Source: CAZDVQ01 sp964508975
GTDB lineage: Bacteria; Bacteroidota; Bacteroidia; Chitinophagales; Saprospiraceae
Assembly (NCBI GenBank): GCA_964508975.1
Contig: CAZDVQ010000034.1
Location: forward strand, 1 to 47,234
DNA: 47,234 nt
Reading direction: 5' to 3'
The position numbers were made by a program, and so were the translations under genes. Below the pieces are notes generated by a model that made no database searches, was not told the DNA's origin, and was given only the letters and a program-made list of their open reading frames with translations. This document shows, piece after piece, positions 7,121-15,562 of the stretch. Positions within the stretch are counted from its first letter, which is position 1. Every line of letters begins with the position of its first letter.

Positions 7121-7134
7121 CAGCCATATTCACC

Positions 7135-8376
7135 ATGAGCTCTATTCGTCATACCGACCCAGCTTCAAATTTAACCCTTTTGGAGCGCAGCCTGTACTTC
7201 CGCCAGTTACAGATCAACCGGCTATTGGAGGTAACCCAGGCCATCAACAACAACGTGTCGGCCAGCGATTTATACAAAATTTACAAGGACATCCTGAGCT
7301 GGGAGATGAAAATCAAAAAGCTCATGCTTTGGGTCCGCAAAGATGAAGGCTGGGTTTGTGCCATACACAATGGTATCGACGAAAGTTTACTGGTATATGA
7401 TATCCGTGGCGAGTTTGACCAGATTAAGCGCCTAACTAACCTCGGCCAACAAACAAACCCTCTCATGGCCGAGTTCGATGTGGCCCTCCCCGTGCTACAT
7501 AAGGAATATCCCATTGCTTATGCCTTCCTAGGTGGTTTTTCGGACGACGACGACCTATACGAGAAAATGCGCTTTATTTCGACCATCACCAATATCATCG
7601 CGGTGGCCATAGAAAATAAACGCCTGTTTAAGCAGCAGTTGCAACAAGAACGCTTCCGTAGCGAAATGCACCTGGCTGCCAAGGTTCAAACCTCCTTGAT
7701 CCCCAGCGAGCTGCCCATTACCCCGCATTACGAACTCGGTAGCTACTACCTACCGCACGAGGGTATCGGCGGCGATTACTATGATTATATTCCTTTCGGC
7801 GAAACGTCCTTTTTCTTCTGTATGGCCGATATCTCCGGTAAAGGTGTAGCCGCAGCACTTTTGATGGCTAACTTCCAGGCCAACCTGCATGCCTTGATCA
7901 ATGCCGACTTGGACCCTGACCTGTTTATTCAACGCCTCAACTCGGTGGTACTCAAAAGCACCCAAGGCGATAAGTTCATCACCTTGTTCGTGGGCAAATA
8001 CGATACGCAAACCCGTCAGTTGCGTTATATCAATGCCGGTCATAACCCGCCTATCTTGTACCAAGGCGATAATATTGCTTGGTTAGATAAAGGTTGTACC
8101 ATCCTAGGTACTTTCAAAAAAATACCCAAGGTTGAGATGGGCGAGCTCATCATCCCAGAGCAAGCCTTCATCGTGAGCTATACCGATGGACTAACAGAGC
8201 TCACCAATATGGATGGCGAATATTTTGGCGAAAACCGCTTGGTTGAATTTACCAAGGCCAACGCACAACTGAGCACCAAGCAGTACACCGAACGCCTGAT
8301 TGAAGCCGTTAATGTGTTCAAGGGCGACAATGATTTCCCCGATGATATCTCGGTGCTCAGTTTAAAGATATTCTAA
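7135..8376 (+). CDS. SpoIIE/RsbU-type PP2C serine phosphatase with GAF-like sensor
   Basis: This 413-residue protein is a PPM/PP2C-family phosphatase, the class that dephosphorylates anti-anti-sigma factors in partner-switching pathways. Residues ~1-165 form a GAF-like sensory region with a coiled helix at about 155-185 linking to the catalytic domain. Catalytic motifs are visible: GGDYYDYI and ADISGKG (metal-binding Asp), INAGHNPP, SYTDGLTE and DDISVLSL. No membrane segment is present, so it is cytosolic. The ATG at 7135 is preferred over an upstream in-frame ATG at 7108 because the latter overlaps the likely promoter box. No anti-sigma or STAS partner is adjacent. The 3' end overlaps the convergent oxidase gene by 4 bp. 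Confidence 0.92.
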   Translation: MSSIRHTDPASNLTLLERSLYFRQLQINRLLEVTQAINNNVSASDLYKIYKDILSWEMKIKKLMLWVRKDEGWVCAIHNGIDESLLVYDIRGEFDQIKRLTNLGQQTNPLMAEFDVALPVLHKEYPIAYAFLGGFSDDDDLYEKMRFISTITNIIAVAIENKRLFKQQLQQERFRSEMHLAAKVQTSLIPSELPITPHYELGSYYLPHEGIGGDYYDYIPFGETSFFFCMADISGKGVAAALLMANFQANLHALINADLDPDLFIQRLNSVVLKSTQGDKFITLFVGKYDTQTRQLRYINAGHNPPILYQGDNIAWLDKGCTILGTFKKIPKVEMGELIIPEQAFIVSYTDGLTELTNMDGEYFGENRLVEFTKANAQLSTKQYTERLIEAVNVFKGDNDFPDDISVLSLKIF

Positions 8377-9938
8377 AGGCCTAGTCGCTTGGCGAGTTCC
8401 TCGGCTGCTTGACGACCTGTTTCTGCGGCACCATTCATGAAGCCTTGGTAATCTGAACTACAGTGGGAGCCAGCAAATAATACATTACCTACGGGCTTGC
8501 CTTCCCAGCCTGCAATAGAGCTCCACTGCCCCACGGTATAGCAGACATAACTACCTTTCATGTTGGGGTTGTTGGGCCAGAAGGCAGCTGCGTTGACATT
8601 AGCATAAGCTGCTTTTGAACCAGGGAAAACCTGGTCCAGTTCATTGAGGTAATCTGCCACAATATCTTCCGGGATACGATCGCGCAGGCCTGCGGCCGAA
8701 GCCGCTGTGGCCACTTTTAAGGAATCACGGCCGCCAAGGAATACGGTATAAGCCCCGGCTCCCTCGTTGTTACTTTGCATATGGGTATTGTCCCAGCCAT
8801 TAAATATACGCTTGTGGAACAAGTACCCAGCACGGCTTGGGTTGGCCAAACGCCAGGGCCTTGATTGCAGGGCCAAAAACAGTTTACTGTTTTGTCCATA
8901 GCTGAGTTGTTGAATACAAGCTAGTTTTTTATCGGGCATCTCTTTCAGGTCCAGTTTTACGTTGCGCAGGATGGTGAAAGGGATACATAGTACCACGTAA
9001 TCAACTGTAATGACTTCGGCATTGCCAAAGGTTAGGGTGTAAGTATTGTCGGCTTCTTGCACCACGGAGGCCAAGGTGTAGGAAAACCTAACTTGGTCTT
9101 TAACTTTATCGTACAGGGCGTCGGGGATACGTTGATTGCCGCCAACTACCTTGTAGCGTTCGTCGCTATCGCCGAAAGCTTTAAACTTTTCGGAATCTAA
9201 TCCCACAAAACTGAGGAAGTTCAAGGACGATTGGTTGTCGGCATCAAGGCCGTATTCGCCTACATAGGCTGCGATGAGCATATCTTGCAGCCATGTGGCA
9301 CATTGAAACCCACGTAGGTAGGTTTCGAGCGAGGTTAGATCAAAAGCCTTGGCGGCCTCAGTATCGTAATTCTCGCCGCAGATTAAGCGGTCGGATTCCA
9401 GTTGTGGGATAATCTTTTTAAATTCAGCAAGTACATCTTCTTCCGAGTAGTGTTTGCCATCGATGAAATAGCTGTTTACGATTAAATCCGGGTTTTTGAG
9501 TTTGTCTTGCTCTACATCAATCAGTTCAAAGCCGAATTCCTTGACTAGGGCATGCATCTCCTTATGGTCGGTATCGATAAATTCGGCGCCAAACTCCGTT
9601 ACAAAGCCTGGGCCCATTATGTCTTTTTTGCTGAGTACCCGTCCGCCAGCACGCTTATCGGCTTCGTAAATGCTGGCTTTAATGCCTAGTTTCTGCAAGG
9701 TATAGGCACAGTTTAAGCCGGCTAGACCAGCACCGATGATGGCAATTCGGGCATCTTTGGCTTTTTTGCCACTGTTACATGCTGATAAAGGTATGAGGCT
9801 ACTTAAGCCTATAAAAGCTCCAGTTTTTGAAACATCCTTGATGAACTTTCGGCGCGAGGCTTGGTTTACTTCAGGTGCTTGAGCTTGGTGTAATAATTGG
9901 ATTAAACGAGCAAGTGTACTAGACTTTGGCTTTCTCAT
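8373..9938 (-). CDS. Flavin-containing amine oxidase family protein, Tat-exported
   Basis: This 521-residue FAD-dependent oxidoreductase belongs to the monoamine oxidase superfamily. An N-terminal region carries a twin-arginine motif (SRRKFIKD, about residues 28-35), a hydrophobic stretch and a lipobox-like LSAC, suggesting Tat export and possible lipidation. The dinucleotide-binding motif is IAIIGAGLAGLNCAY (about 65-79), followed by YEADKRAGGRV. The C-terminal FAD motif is NVLFAGSHCSSDYQGFMNGA (about 485-504), the usual place where the flavin is contacted. The substrate (amine, amino acid or other) cannot be predicted. It is a lone minus-strand gene convergent with the phosphatase, overlapping it by 4 bp. 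Upstream lies an intergenic region with a solo end of the 160-bp element. Confidence 0.88.
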   Translation of the reverse strand: MRKPKSSTLARLIQLLHQAQAPEVNQASRRKFIKDVSKTGAFIGLSSLIPLSACNSGKKAKDARIAIIGAGLAGLNCAYTLQKLGIKASIYEADKRAGGRVLSKKDIMGPGFVTEFGAEFIDTDHKEMHALVKEFGFELIDVEQDKLKNPDLIVNSYFIDGKHYSEEDVLAEFKKIIPQLESDRLICGENYDTEAAKAFDLTSLETYLRGFQCATWLQDMLIAAYVGEYGLDADNQSSLNFLSFVGLDSEKFKAFGDSDERYKVVGGNQRIPDALYDKVKDQVRFSYTLASVVQEADNTYTLTFGNAEVITVDYVVLCIPFTILRNVKLDLKEMPDKKLACIQQLSYGQNSKLFLALQSRPWRLANPSRAGYLFHKRIFNGWDNTHMQSNNEGAGAYTVFLGGRDSLKVATAASAAGLRDRIPEDIVADYLNELDQVFPGSKAAYANVNAAAFWPNNPNMKGSYVCYTVGQWSSIAGWEGKPVGNVLFAGSHCSSDYQGFMNGAAETGRQAAEELAKRLGL

Positions 9939-10008
9939 TTGGAAGGTATTTTTGGGTTGTATATATACTTTTGGTCAAACGATTATGCAATATAGGGACT
10001 TAACGTTA

Positions 10009-10029
10009 GAGTATGTTTGGATTTTAGCT
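10009..10029 (+). mobile_element. Solo end of the 160-bp TTA-flanked element
   Basis: GAGTATGTTTGGATTTTAGCT, here cut to 20 bases in quotation as GAGTATGTTTGGATTTTAGC, matches one terminal repeat of the elements at 13691 and 21327 and is preceded by TTA (10006-10008) like all other copies. No second end is visible nearby, so this is a decayed or recombined remnant. Confidence 0.7.
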
Positions 10030-10155
10030 GAATCAATTATTTTTAAGTGTCCTTTAGCGCAATGACCCCTTGATTGCGTTGTAACTATAGCAGTAAGCGC
10101 GGGATTAGGCTCACACAGCTATTTATACGAAACCTAATAGCTTATGTTTAGCCTG

Positions 10156-10408
10156 TGCCTGCACCAGCGCTGTATAAGCGTAGCGGTTTTGCGTAGCAAA
10201 AATGAATGTGCTTAATGCACATTCGTAGCAAGCGCACCATTTGCTCCTGCAAATGGCTCGTGGCGCAACCAAAGGGAGGCCAGCCCATCAATCGCACCAG
10301 CGCTGTGAAGGCGTGGCCGACCAAAGGGCGGCCAGCCCGCAGGGCCGAGCGAATAGCGAGCGCCGAAACCTAGCGACGGCGAGCAGCGCGAGCCGGGGTG
10401 CCCAAATC
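10156..10408 (+). repeat. REP-like GC-rich element (forward, long form)
   Basis: It contains two CACCAGCGCTGT-like starts and several hairpins (for example GAATGTGC TTAAT GCACATTC), then the GGCCGAGCGAATAGCGAG core and a GTGCCCAAATC end. The hairpin text resembles that inside the reverse copy at 14554-14780. It fills most of the 527-bp gap between divergent genes; the remainder (9939-10155) is AT-rich and holds the solo element end. Confidence 0.7.
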
Positions 10409-10465
10409 AACAATTTATTTTAAAAAAATACGGTGATGCAGCGTTTGCCGACTTATATTTACAAC

Positions 10466-11893
10466 ATGAAAAAGATTTTGATTTACATTTTTAGCCTGCT
10501 TTCATGGGCTTTGACCGCACAAGATGTCAAGCTTTCGGAAGAGATACTGCTGCGCAACAACGATCAATATTTGCTCACAGCGGGCTTTGGCGACTCTATT
10601 CACGTGTTCATGGACCTGAACGGCGATTATAAGATTTATACCTATAACCGGAATATGGAACTGGTTGGTACTAAGCCTGTTGACTTTGGCCGGAACCGTT
10701 CTTTTGTGCTGGGGGCAGGTACAGATAAAAACTGTTTTTACGTGTTCCATTACCGTTTTGAAGGAGGCAACACGAATTTATACGCCAGCCGGTTTAACCG
10801 TGCCGCAAAGCTTGATACCACTTTGTTGATTCATCCTTTTGTGGGCCGTGATGCCTTACCCGCTAGCAACTTGATCATGTCGGAAAATAACCGCTATCTC
10901 TTGGCTTTCCGCTCGGATGCTTATTTTAATATTGACCTAGTGGTGTATGACTTAAACAGCTTTAAATTGACGCTTGCGGCCAAAATAGAGAGTAATTACA
11001 GTGAATATTCACAGGATTTCCAGCAAGCCGTGGTCAGTAATAAGGCGGAGGCCTTCTTTGTTTTCATGTCGGATAACCGCAAGGCGCGTAAAGAAGAAGC
11101 CCATTTTAAGGTGACGATGGTCAATGCACAGGGCGTTAAGCCAGTGGCGGTGCCTACCTCGGGTAACCTCATCAACGGGGCTAAATTTGAATTTGATAAT
11201 CTGAACCGAAAGCTAGTAGGAGCTGGTTTGTTTGGCCTTGATAACGTGAGCGATATGCAGGGCTCTTTTTACCTGTCCATGAACCCTGAAAACCCAGAGG
11301 CGGTGTTCAGTAAATTTGAGTTATTCCCGCTGGAGTTTGTGACAACGGCCACGGGTAAATCAGAAAAAAAGCACCGGGGGGCATTAAATGACCTCGTTAT
11401 TACTGATATTTCCCTACGCCGTGACGGTGGTATCGTACTGGTTGCCGAACAATACAAAATGTTTGTGCGCCGCCTGGGCACTGGCCCTTCTTTTGGGGCG
11501 CAACCTGCCGGTGGCTGGACGGATAGCCAGCGCGATTACTATTACGAGGACCTTTTACTCATTAGCATGCATCCCTCTGGCGATGTACATTGGCGTAAAA
11601 TTATGCCCAAGAGGCAACAATCGCAAGACGATGAGGGCCGATATTCTTCATACTTCCTCATGAAAGCGCCCCGAAGCCTACGTTTTATCTACAACAACGA
11701 GGTGAATACCAGCACCAACGTGAATGAATACATCGTTGATGGCAAAGGGGAAACCCAACGCCGCAGCATGTTTGACACGGAGCTGTTGAAAATTGTATTT
11801 GAACTACGCTACGGCTTGCAAACGGCCAGCAATGTCATTTATTTCTCGGCCATTAGGCGAGGCTACTTGAGGATTGCGAGGCTGGAGCTGTAA
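10466..11893 (+). CDS. Secreted protein of unknown function
   Basis: I do not recognise this 475-residue protein. It starts with a clear signal peptide (MKKILIYIFSLLSWALTAQ) and continues with beta-rich repeats in which short strands alternate with polar turns (for example NNDQYLLTAGFGDSIHVF, YKIYTYNRNM, GAGTDKNCFYVFHY), which may suggest a propeller-like fold. No T9SS sorting domain, lipobox or late membrane segment is seen, so it is probably periplasmic or released. The ATG at 10466 is chosen because the signal peptide begins there; an in-frame ATG 33 bp upstream would add non-hydrophobic residues. The -7-like TATATTTA (10454-10461) lies just upstream, so the leader may be very short. The 3' end abuts the convergent dnaJ stop with no gap. 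Confidence 0.8.
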   Translation: MKKILIYIFSLLSWALTAQDVKLSEEILLRNNDQYLLTAGFGDSIHVFMDLNGDYKIYTYNRNMELVGTKPVDFGRNRSFVLGAGTDKNCFYVFHYRFEGGNTNLYASRFNRAAKLDTTLLIHPFVGRDALPASNLIMSENNRYLLAFRSDAYFNIDLVVYDLNSFKLTLAAKIESNYSEYSQDFQQAVVSNKAEAFFVFMSDNRKARKEEAHFKVTMVNAQGVKPVAVPTSGNLINGAKFEFDNLNRKLVGAGLFGLDNVSDMQGSFYLSMNPENPEAVFSKFELFPLEFVTTATGKSEKKHRGALNDLVITDISLRRDGGIVLVAEQYKMFVRRLGTGPSFGAQPAGGWTDSQRDYYYEDLLLISMHPSGDVHWRKIMPKRQQSQDDEGRYSSYFLMKAPRSLRFIYNNEVNTSTNVNEYIVDGKGETQRRSMFDTELLKIVFELRYGLQTASNVIYFSAIRRGYLRIARLEL

Positions 11894-13054
11894 TTAGCTG
11901 GTGAAAAACTCCTTGAACTTCTCGAAAAAGCCTTTGTCTTGTTTCGATGGGTTGGGTTCAAAGTTGGTGGCCCCCCTGAATTTTTCCAGGATAGCGCGTT
12001 CTTCGTTGCTGAGGTTACGTGGCGTCCAAACGTTTACATGGATCAAGAAATCGCCTTTGCCATAGCTTTGCAGGGCAGGTAGGCCTTTGTCCTTGAGGCG
12101 GAGTACCTTGCCCGACTGTGTGCCTGGTGGAATGGTAATTTTAACCTTACCTTCGAGGGTAGGTACTTCAACCTTGGCACCAAGGGCTGCATCGGCAAAA
12201 TTCACGAACAGCTCGTACATGATGTTGTTGCCATCGCGGCTAAATTCCTCGTGTGCTTCTTCCTCGATGTATATGAGCAAGTCGCCTGCACGGCCTTTTT
12301 GCATACCGGCGTTACCTTTGCCGCCCATAGAGAGCTGCATGCCTTCTGCCACACCGGCTGGTATATCAATAGAGATGGTTTCCTCGCCATATACACGGCC
12401 TTCGCCGCGGCAAGAGGTACACTTGGCGGTAATTTCCTGACCAGAACCGTGGCAAGTTGGGCACTCGGCCGTAGTTTGCATTTGGCCCAGGAAGGTATTT
12501 TGAACCCTGCGCACATAGCCAGAGCCACGACAGGTATTACAAGTATTTACAGCACTTTTATCTTTTGCGCCGGAGCCGCCACAAGGCTCGCAAGGCACGT
12601 ATTTTTTAACTTTAATCTTCTTGTTGGCACCGGTGGCAATTTCTTCCAGGGTCAATTTAACTTTTACCCGGAGGTTTGAGCCAGGTTGGCCAGTACCGCC
12701 ACCTTGGCGGCGACCGCGGTTACCTTGCGCACCACCAAAGAACGATTCGAAGGGTGTTCCCCCGAAAATATCGGAAAACTGGTCGAAAATATCTTCCATG
12801 TTGGCACCTTGGTACTGTTGTCCAGCACCGCTTACGCCAGCATGGCCGTACTGATCGTAGCGACGGCGTTTATCATCGTCTGAGAGTACGTCGTAAGCTT
12901 CGGCAGCTTCTTTAAATTTTTCCTCGGCTTCCTTGTTGTCGGGATTCCGGTCGGGGTGGAATTCCATCGCCAACTTGCGGTAAGCTTTCTTGAGGTCGTC
13001 CTTGCTAGCGTTTTTAGCAACGCCCAGCACTTGGTAATAATCACGTTTCGCCAT
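11894..13054 (-). CDS. dnaJ: Chaperone protein DnaJ (type I)
   Basis: This 386-residue co-chaperone stimulates DnaK ATPase and delivers unfolded substrates. Its J domain covers residues 1-70 with the essential HPD in MEFHPDRNPD. A glycine/phenylalanine-rich linker follows (about 75-125). The zinc-binding region has all four CxxCxGxG modules: CEPCGGSG, CNTCRGSG, CPTCHGSG and CTSCRGEG. The C-terminal substrate-binding beta domains follow (IPAGVAEGMQL ... GKVLRLKDKGLP). Length and order are those of full type I DnaJ. It lies 21 bp downstream of grpE on the same strand, so the two form an operon; dnaK is not in the window. The start MAKRDYYQVLG is the family start. Confidence 0.97.
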   Translation of the reverse strand: MAKRDYYQVLGVAKNASKDDLKKAYRKLAMEFHPDRNPDNKEAEEKFKEAAEAYDVLSDDDKRRRYDQYGHAGVSGAGQQYQGANMEDIFDQFSDIFGGTPFESFFGGAQGNRGRRQGGGTGQPGSNLRVKVKLTLEEIATGANKKIKVKKYVPCEPCGGSGAKDKSAVNTCNTCRGSGYVRRVQNTFLGQMQTTAECPTCHGSGQEITAKCTSCRGEGRVYGEETISIDIPAGVAEGMQLSMGGKGNAGMQKGRAGDLLIYIEEEAHEEFSRDGNNIMYELFVNFADAALGAKVEVPTLEGKVKITIPPGTQSGKVLRLKDKGLPALQSYGKGDFLIHVNVWTPRNLSNEERAILEKFRGATNFEPNPSKQDKGFFEKFKEFFTS

Positions 13055-13075
13055 GGGGAGGCTTAATTTATAGGT

Positions 13076-13642
13076 TTATTTTCCAACTACCACCTTGGCG
13101 TAGCGGATAATCACGTCGTTTAAGAAATAGCCACTTTCAAGGGTATCGATAACCTTGCCTTTGAGGTCCTCGCTTGGGGCGGGGAATTCGGTCACGGCCT
13201 CGTGTAGTTCAACATCAAAGTTTTGGCCGGTTGATTCCATGGGGCTAAGGCCTTGGTTTTGCAGTATCTGGTAGAACTTGTTGATGATGAGTTCCAAGCC
13301 TTCGGGGATAGCTTCCTCGCTGCTTTCGGCTACTTTTTGGGCGCGTTTAAAGTCGTCGACCACGGGTAACATGGCCACCATGAGTTCACGTGAGGCTACC
13401 TTGCCTAGTTCCAAGCGTTCGCGCGAGGTACGGCGGCGGTAGTTGTCAAACTCGGCATAAAGGCGCAGGTATTTATCTTTCATCTCGGCCAAGTCTTTTT
13501 CAGCTTTAGCCAGTGGATCCATTTCGGTTTCGGCAGCGCTGTTATCGGCTTGCGCTTCGGTATTTTCTACAGTTTCGTCGGCGTTTTGATCCAAGGCTTC
13601 ATCTTGGGGCTCAATCAGCTCTTCGTTATGTTGATCGCTCAT
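13076..13642 (-). CDS. grpE: Nucleotide exchange factor GrpE
   Basis: This 188-residue protein releases ADP from DnaK. The N-terminal ~45 residues are acidic and low in complexity. A long coiled coil follows (DPLAKAEKDLAEMKDKYLRL ...), containing the typical EFDNYRRRTSRER segment. The C-terminal beta-wing domain has GLSPMESTGQNFDVELHEAV and the ending DVIIRYAKVVVGK. It is the first gene of grpE-dnaJ. Its upstream DNA is unusual: only 45 bp after the start codon a 160-bp mobile element is inserted. The candidate heat-shock-like motif and the space expected for the promoter lie on the far side, between 13854 and 13898. Confidence 0.96.
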   Translation of the reverse strand: MSDQHNEELIEPQDEALDQNADETVENTEAQADNSAAETEMDPLAKAEKDLAEMKDKYLRLYAEFDNYRRRTSRERLELGKVASRELMVAMLPVVDDFKRAQKVAESSEEAIPEGLELIINKFYQILQNQGLSPMESTGQNFDVELHEAVTEFPAPSEDLKGKVIDTLESGYFLNDVIIRYAKVVVGK

Positions 13643-13690
13643 GGTGAATATTTAAGGTATGGTGAAGTGTGTGGGCAATGCAATCCCTTA

Positions 13691-13850
13691 GAGTATGTTT
13701 GGACTTTAGCTTCCGGCGAAAAACAGCTCTTTTCCGATGATTTTTGCTTTAAAAAATAGTTACGTAGCTCCACTATGCGCCCATTTTTTAAATCAAGCTC
13801 ATCAAAAAATAGCTCATTTTTCCTTCGAAACCCAAAATTCAAACATACTC
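13691..13850 (-). mobile_element. 160-bp MITE-like element, full copy, upstream of grpE
   Basis: The ends are inverted repeats (GAGTATGTTTGGACTTTAGC at 13691 and the reverse of TTCAAACATACTC at 13850). TTA flanks both sides (13688-13690 and 13851-13853) as a 3-bp target duplication. The interior is an imperfect palindrome around TTACGTAGCTCCACTATGCG. The copy at 21327-21486 has the same length and reverse orientation. No reading frame for a transposase is present, so it must have been moved in trans. A TNA-type 3-bp duplication is known for some IS5-family groups, so such an element may be the source. Confidence 0.9.
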
Positions 13851-13871
13851 TTAGCAAGATTGCTGCCATAA

Positions 13872-13894
13872 CTGCCAAAAAGACATTTTGTCAG
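13872..13894 (-). promoter_or_regulatory. Candidate heat-shock control motif for grpE-dnaJ
   Basis: On the minus strand this reads CTGACAAAATGTC followed by TTTTTGGCAG, that is, a TGACA/TGTC inverted pair plus a TGGCA half-site. I recall similar TGNCA-type motifs upstream of chaperone genes in Bacteroidota, but cannot verify this here. It lies in the 45-bp gap between the tlpA-like stop and the inserted element, on the only non-element DNA upstream of grpE. Confidence 0.45.
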
Positions 13895-13898
13895 TTGT

Positions 13899-14429
13899 TT
13901 AAGATTTCAAGCGCTCTTTTAGCAGTTTTTCAAGCTGCCGCGTGTCAGGGTTGACAGCTATAATCAGCCCTTTTTCATTGAGCAGGTATTTGCTTGGTAT
14001 TTCTTTCACGCCGTAGGCCTCTACGATGGGGTCGTTGAATCGCTCTAGGGTCGATACGTGCGTATCCCACAGCAGTCCATCTTTTTGGATGGCTGCAAGC
14101 CAGGCTTCTTTTTCGGTTTCAACGGCTATCGATATAATTTCAAAACCTTGGGCGTTGGCAAAACTAGCGTTGTGGTAAGTATTGTACAGCTTCACTAAGT
14201 CGGGGTTTTCGGCACGGCAGGGTGGGCACCAGCTACCCCAAAAATCGATGAGCACGAGTTTGCCCCTGAAATCTTGGAGTTGCAGCGTGCTACCATCGGG
14301 CTTGGTGCCGGTAAAGTTGGGCGCCTCGTAGCCATTGGCAAACTTGGGGGCTTGGTACCATTTTTTACCGAGCCAAAGCACCAGCAGCAAAAGCGGTAGG
14401 CCTAGCCAAAACAGTTTATTTTTATCCAC
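13899..14429 (-). CDS. TlpA-like membrane-anchored thioredoxin
   Basis: This 176-residue thiol-disulfide oxidoreductase has one N-terminal membrane anchor (about residues 6-21, WLGLPLLLLVLWLG) and a periplasmic thioredoxin fold. The active site is WCPPC in DFWGSWCPPCRAENP (about residues 66-80). YGVKEIPSKYLLN carries the cis-proline loop. These are features of the TlpA/ResA family, which reduces disulfides in periplasmic proteins such as apocytochromes; the target here is unknown. It is on the same strand as grpE and upstream of it, with 256 bp between them that include the inserted element. The length is typical. Confidence 0.9.
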   Translation of the reverse strand: MDKNKLFWLGLPLLLLVLWLGKKWYQAPKFANGYEAPNFTGTKPDGSTLQLQDFRGKLVLIDFWGSWCPPCRAENPDLVKLYNTYHNASFANAQGFEIISIAVETEKEAWLAAIQKDGLLWDTHVSTLERFNDPIVEAYGVKEIPSKYLLNEKGLIIAVNPDTRQLEKLLKERLKS

Positions 14430-14553
14430 GGTTTAAGTAGTTTAGACCGCGAAAGTACTCAAATCTTCAGACATAAAATTGCCGCGAGGGCTTAATACAA
14501 GGATACCTTCCGCAAGTCATTTCTTCCAACCGTCATTTTATCATTTAATCATT

Positions 14554-14780
14554 TTGGGCCTCCGCCGCGGTGCGGCGGCGAGCCAATTCTAGGACGAATT
14601 GGTTCACTTGCTATAATGGTGCATTAAGCACCATTATTTTTGCTTCGCAAAACCGCATCGTTCACGTTGCGCGGTTCGCGCAGTCGCTACGCTCCTTTGC
14701 GGAGCCCTTCGGGGTTCGCTGGCGCTCGGCCCGCGTTGCGGTCTGGCCCCGCGGGCCACCGCTTCACATCGCTAGGCCGA
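14554..14780 (-). repeat. REP-like GC-rich element (reverse, long form)
   Basis: It begins TTTTGGGCCTCCGCCGCGG and ends CTTCACATCGCTAGGCC. It contains inner hairpins around TAATGGTGC/GCACCATTA and TTTGCTTCGCAAA that resemble those of the copy at 10156-10408. It occupies most of the 353-bp gap between the thioredoxin and the lipoprotein gene and reaches to within a few bases of the lipoprotein stop. Confidence 0.75.
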
Positions 14781-14782
14781 TA

Positions 14783-15283
14783 CTAGTTGGTAGTTGGTTG
14801 TAGGTTGGTCATCCATAAGTACCCTACAGGAAAAACATTAATACCCCTTCGGTAATTTATTTCTATTTCTTCCAAGGTTTTGTCATCATAAAAGCTTCCT
14901 TTTTCTTTTCTAAATTCCATTATTTCGTAGTCAATTTTTTCCATAGTTAGCTGATGGTCAAATCCTTGCCTTAGCTCACCATTTAGAAAATATGCATTTG
15001 TAAATATATCTTTTTCTGTTTTCAAAACTGGAATTGAAACTACATTGTAGTTCGTTTTGAGTCCAGTCCACTTATCAACAGTGAGGCTAAAAACGCCACA
15101 CCGACTGCTATCTCTTTTTGATAGGGTTACGGCTACATCTTTCGCCGTAACTTTCTGAGCCTTTAACTTCGAAATAATGATATCCTTGCTTATATCACAT
15201 TCAGATATATTATAGAACTTTGTATTGATGCAAGAAGTAATCATCAATAACGTCGCTAATAGTATAATTTGAACTTTAATCAT
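14783..15283 (-). CDS. Hypothetical lipoprotein (AT-rich)
   Basis: I do not recognise this 166-residue protein. Its N-terminus is a lipoprotein signal (MIKVQIILLATLLMITSC) with the lipobox ITSC at about residues 15-18, so it is probably anchored in the outer membrane or periplasmic face. The remainder is a mixed alpha/beta region with many Lys, Asp and Glu. Base composition is clearly more AT-rich than the neighbouring genes, which suggests recent acquisition. The last residues (LQPTTN) are encoded at the boundary of the REP-like element, so the native 3' end may have been replaced. No partner gene is evident on this strand. Confidence 0.7.
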   Translation of the reverse strand: MIKVQIILLATLLMITSCINTKFYNISECDISKDIIISKLKAQKVTAKDVAVTLSKRDSSRCGVFSLTVDKWTGLKTNYNVVSIPVLKTEKDIFTNAYFLNGELRQGFDHQLTMEKIDYEIMEFRKEKGSFYDDKTLEEIEINYRRGINVFPVGYLWMTNLQPTTN

Positions 15284-15330
15284 TTTTCTACTCTTCTTAT
15301 TTGTACTCTATCGGTGGCTTGATTCTAGGC

Positions 15331-15486
15331 CTAATTGTTGGTTTCAATCTCCTCCAATAAACTTAAGACTGTTTCTATAGGCAAACTGGTGAGTTCTACG
15401 ATTTCGCTAACGTTTAGAAGGGGTAAAATAGCGAAAGAGAAAGGTAAATTTTGGCTGGGATGCAATGCAAAAATACTATAATCCAT
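15331..15486 (-). CDS. Small 51-residue ORF, helical, unknown
   Basis: An ATG at 15486 opens a 51-codon frame ending TAG at 15331. The product begins MDYSIFALHPSQ and contains ILPLLNVSEIVELTSL followed by PIETVLSLLEEIE, a strongly amphipathic helical hairpin resembling the end of a helix-turn-helix or transposase-like domain. It could be a genuine small protein, or the surviving C-terminus of a larger gene. It is divergent from the winged-helix protein at 15563, with only 76 bp between them that carry three repeated sites. Confidence is limited by the short length. Confidence 0.4.
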   Translation of the reverse strand: MDYSIFALHPSQNLPFSFAILPLLNVSEIVELTSLPIETVLSLLEEIETNN

Positions 15487-15503
15487 CTTTATGGGGCATA
15501 TTT

Positions 15504-15541
15504 CGTATCATAATCAAATAAATACGTATCAAATCGTGTCA
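15504..15541 (+). promoter_or_regulatory. Candidate operator: three CGTRTCA repeats
   Basis: CGTATCA at 15504, CGTATCA at 15525 and CGTGTCA at 15535 are spaced 21 and 10 bp, close to whole turns of the helix. They sit in the AT-rich gap between the divergent small ORF and the winged-helix protein, where an autoregulator would bind. Confidence 0.4.
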
Positions 15542-15562
15542 TTTTGTATTTGAAAGTTATTT

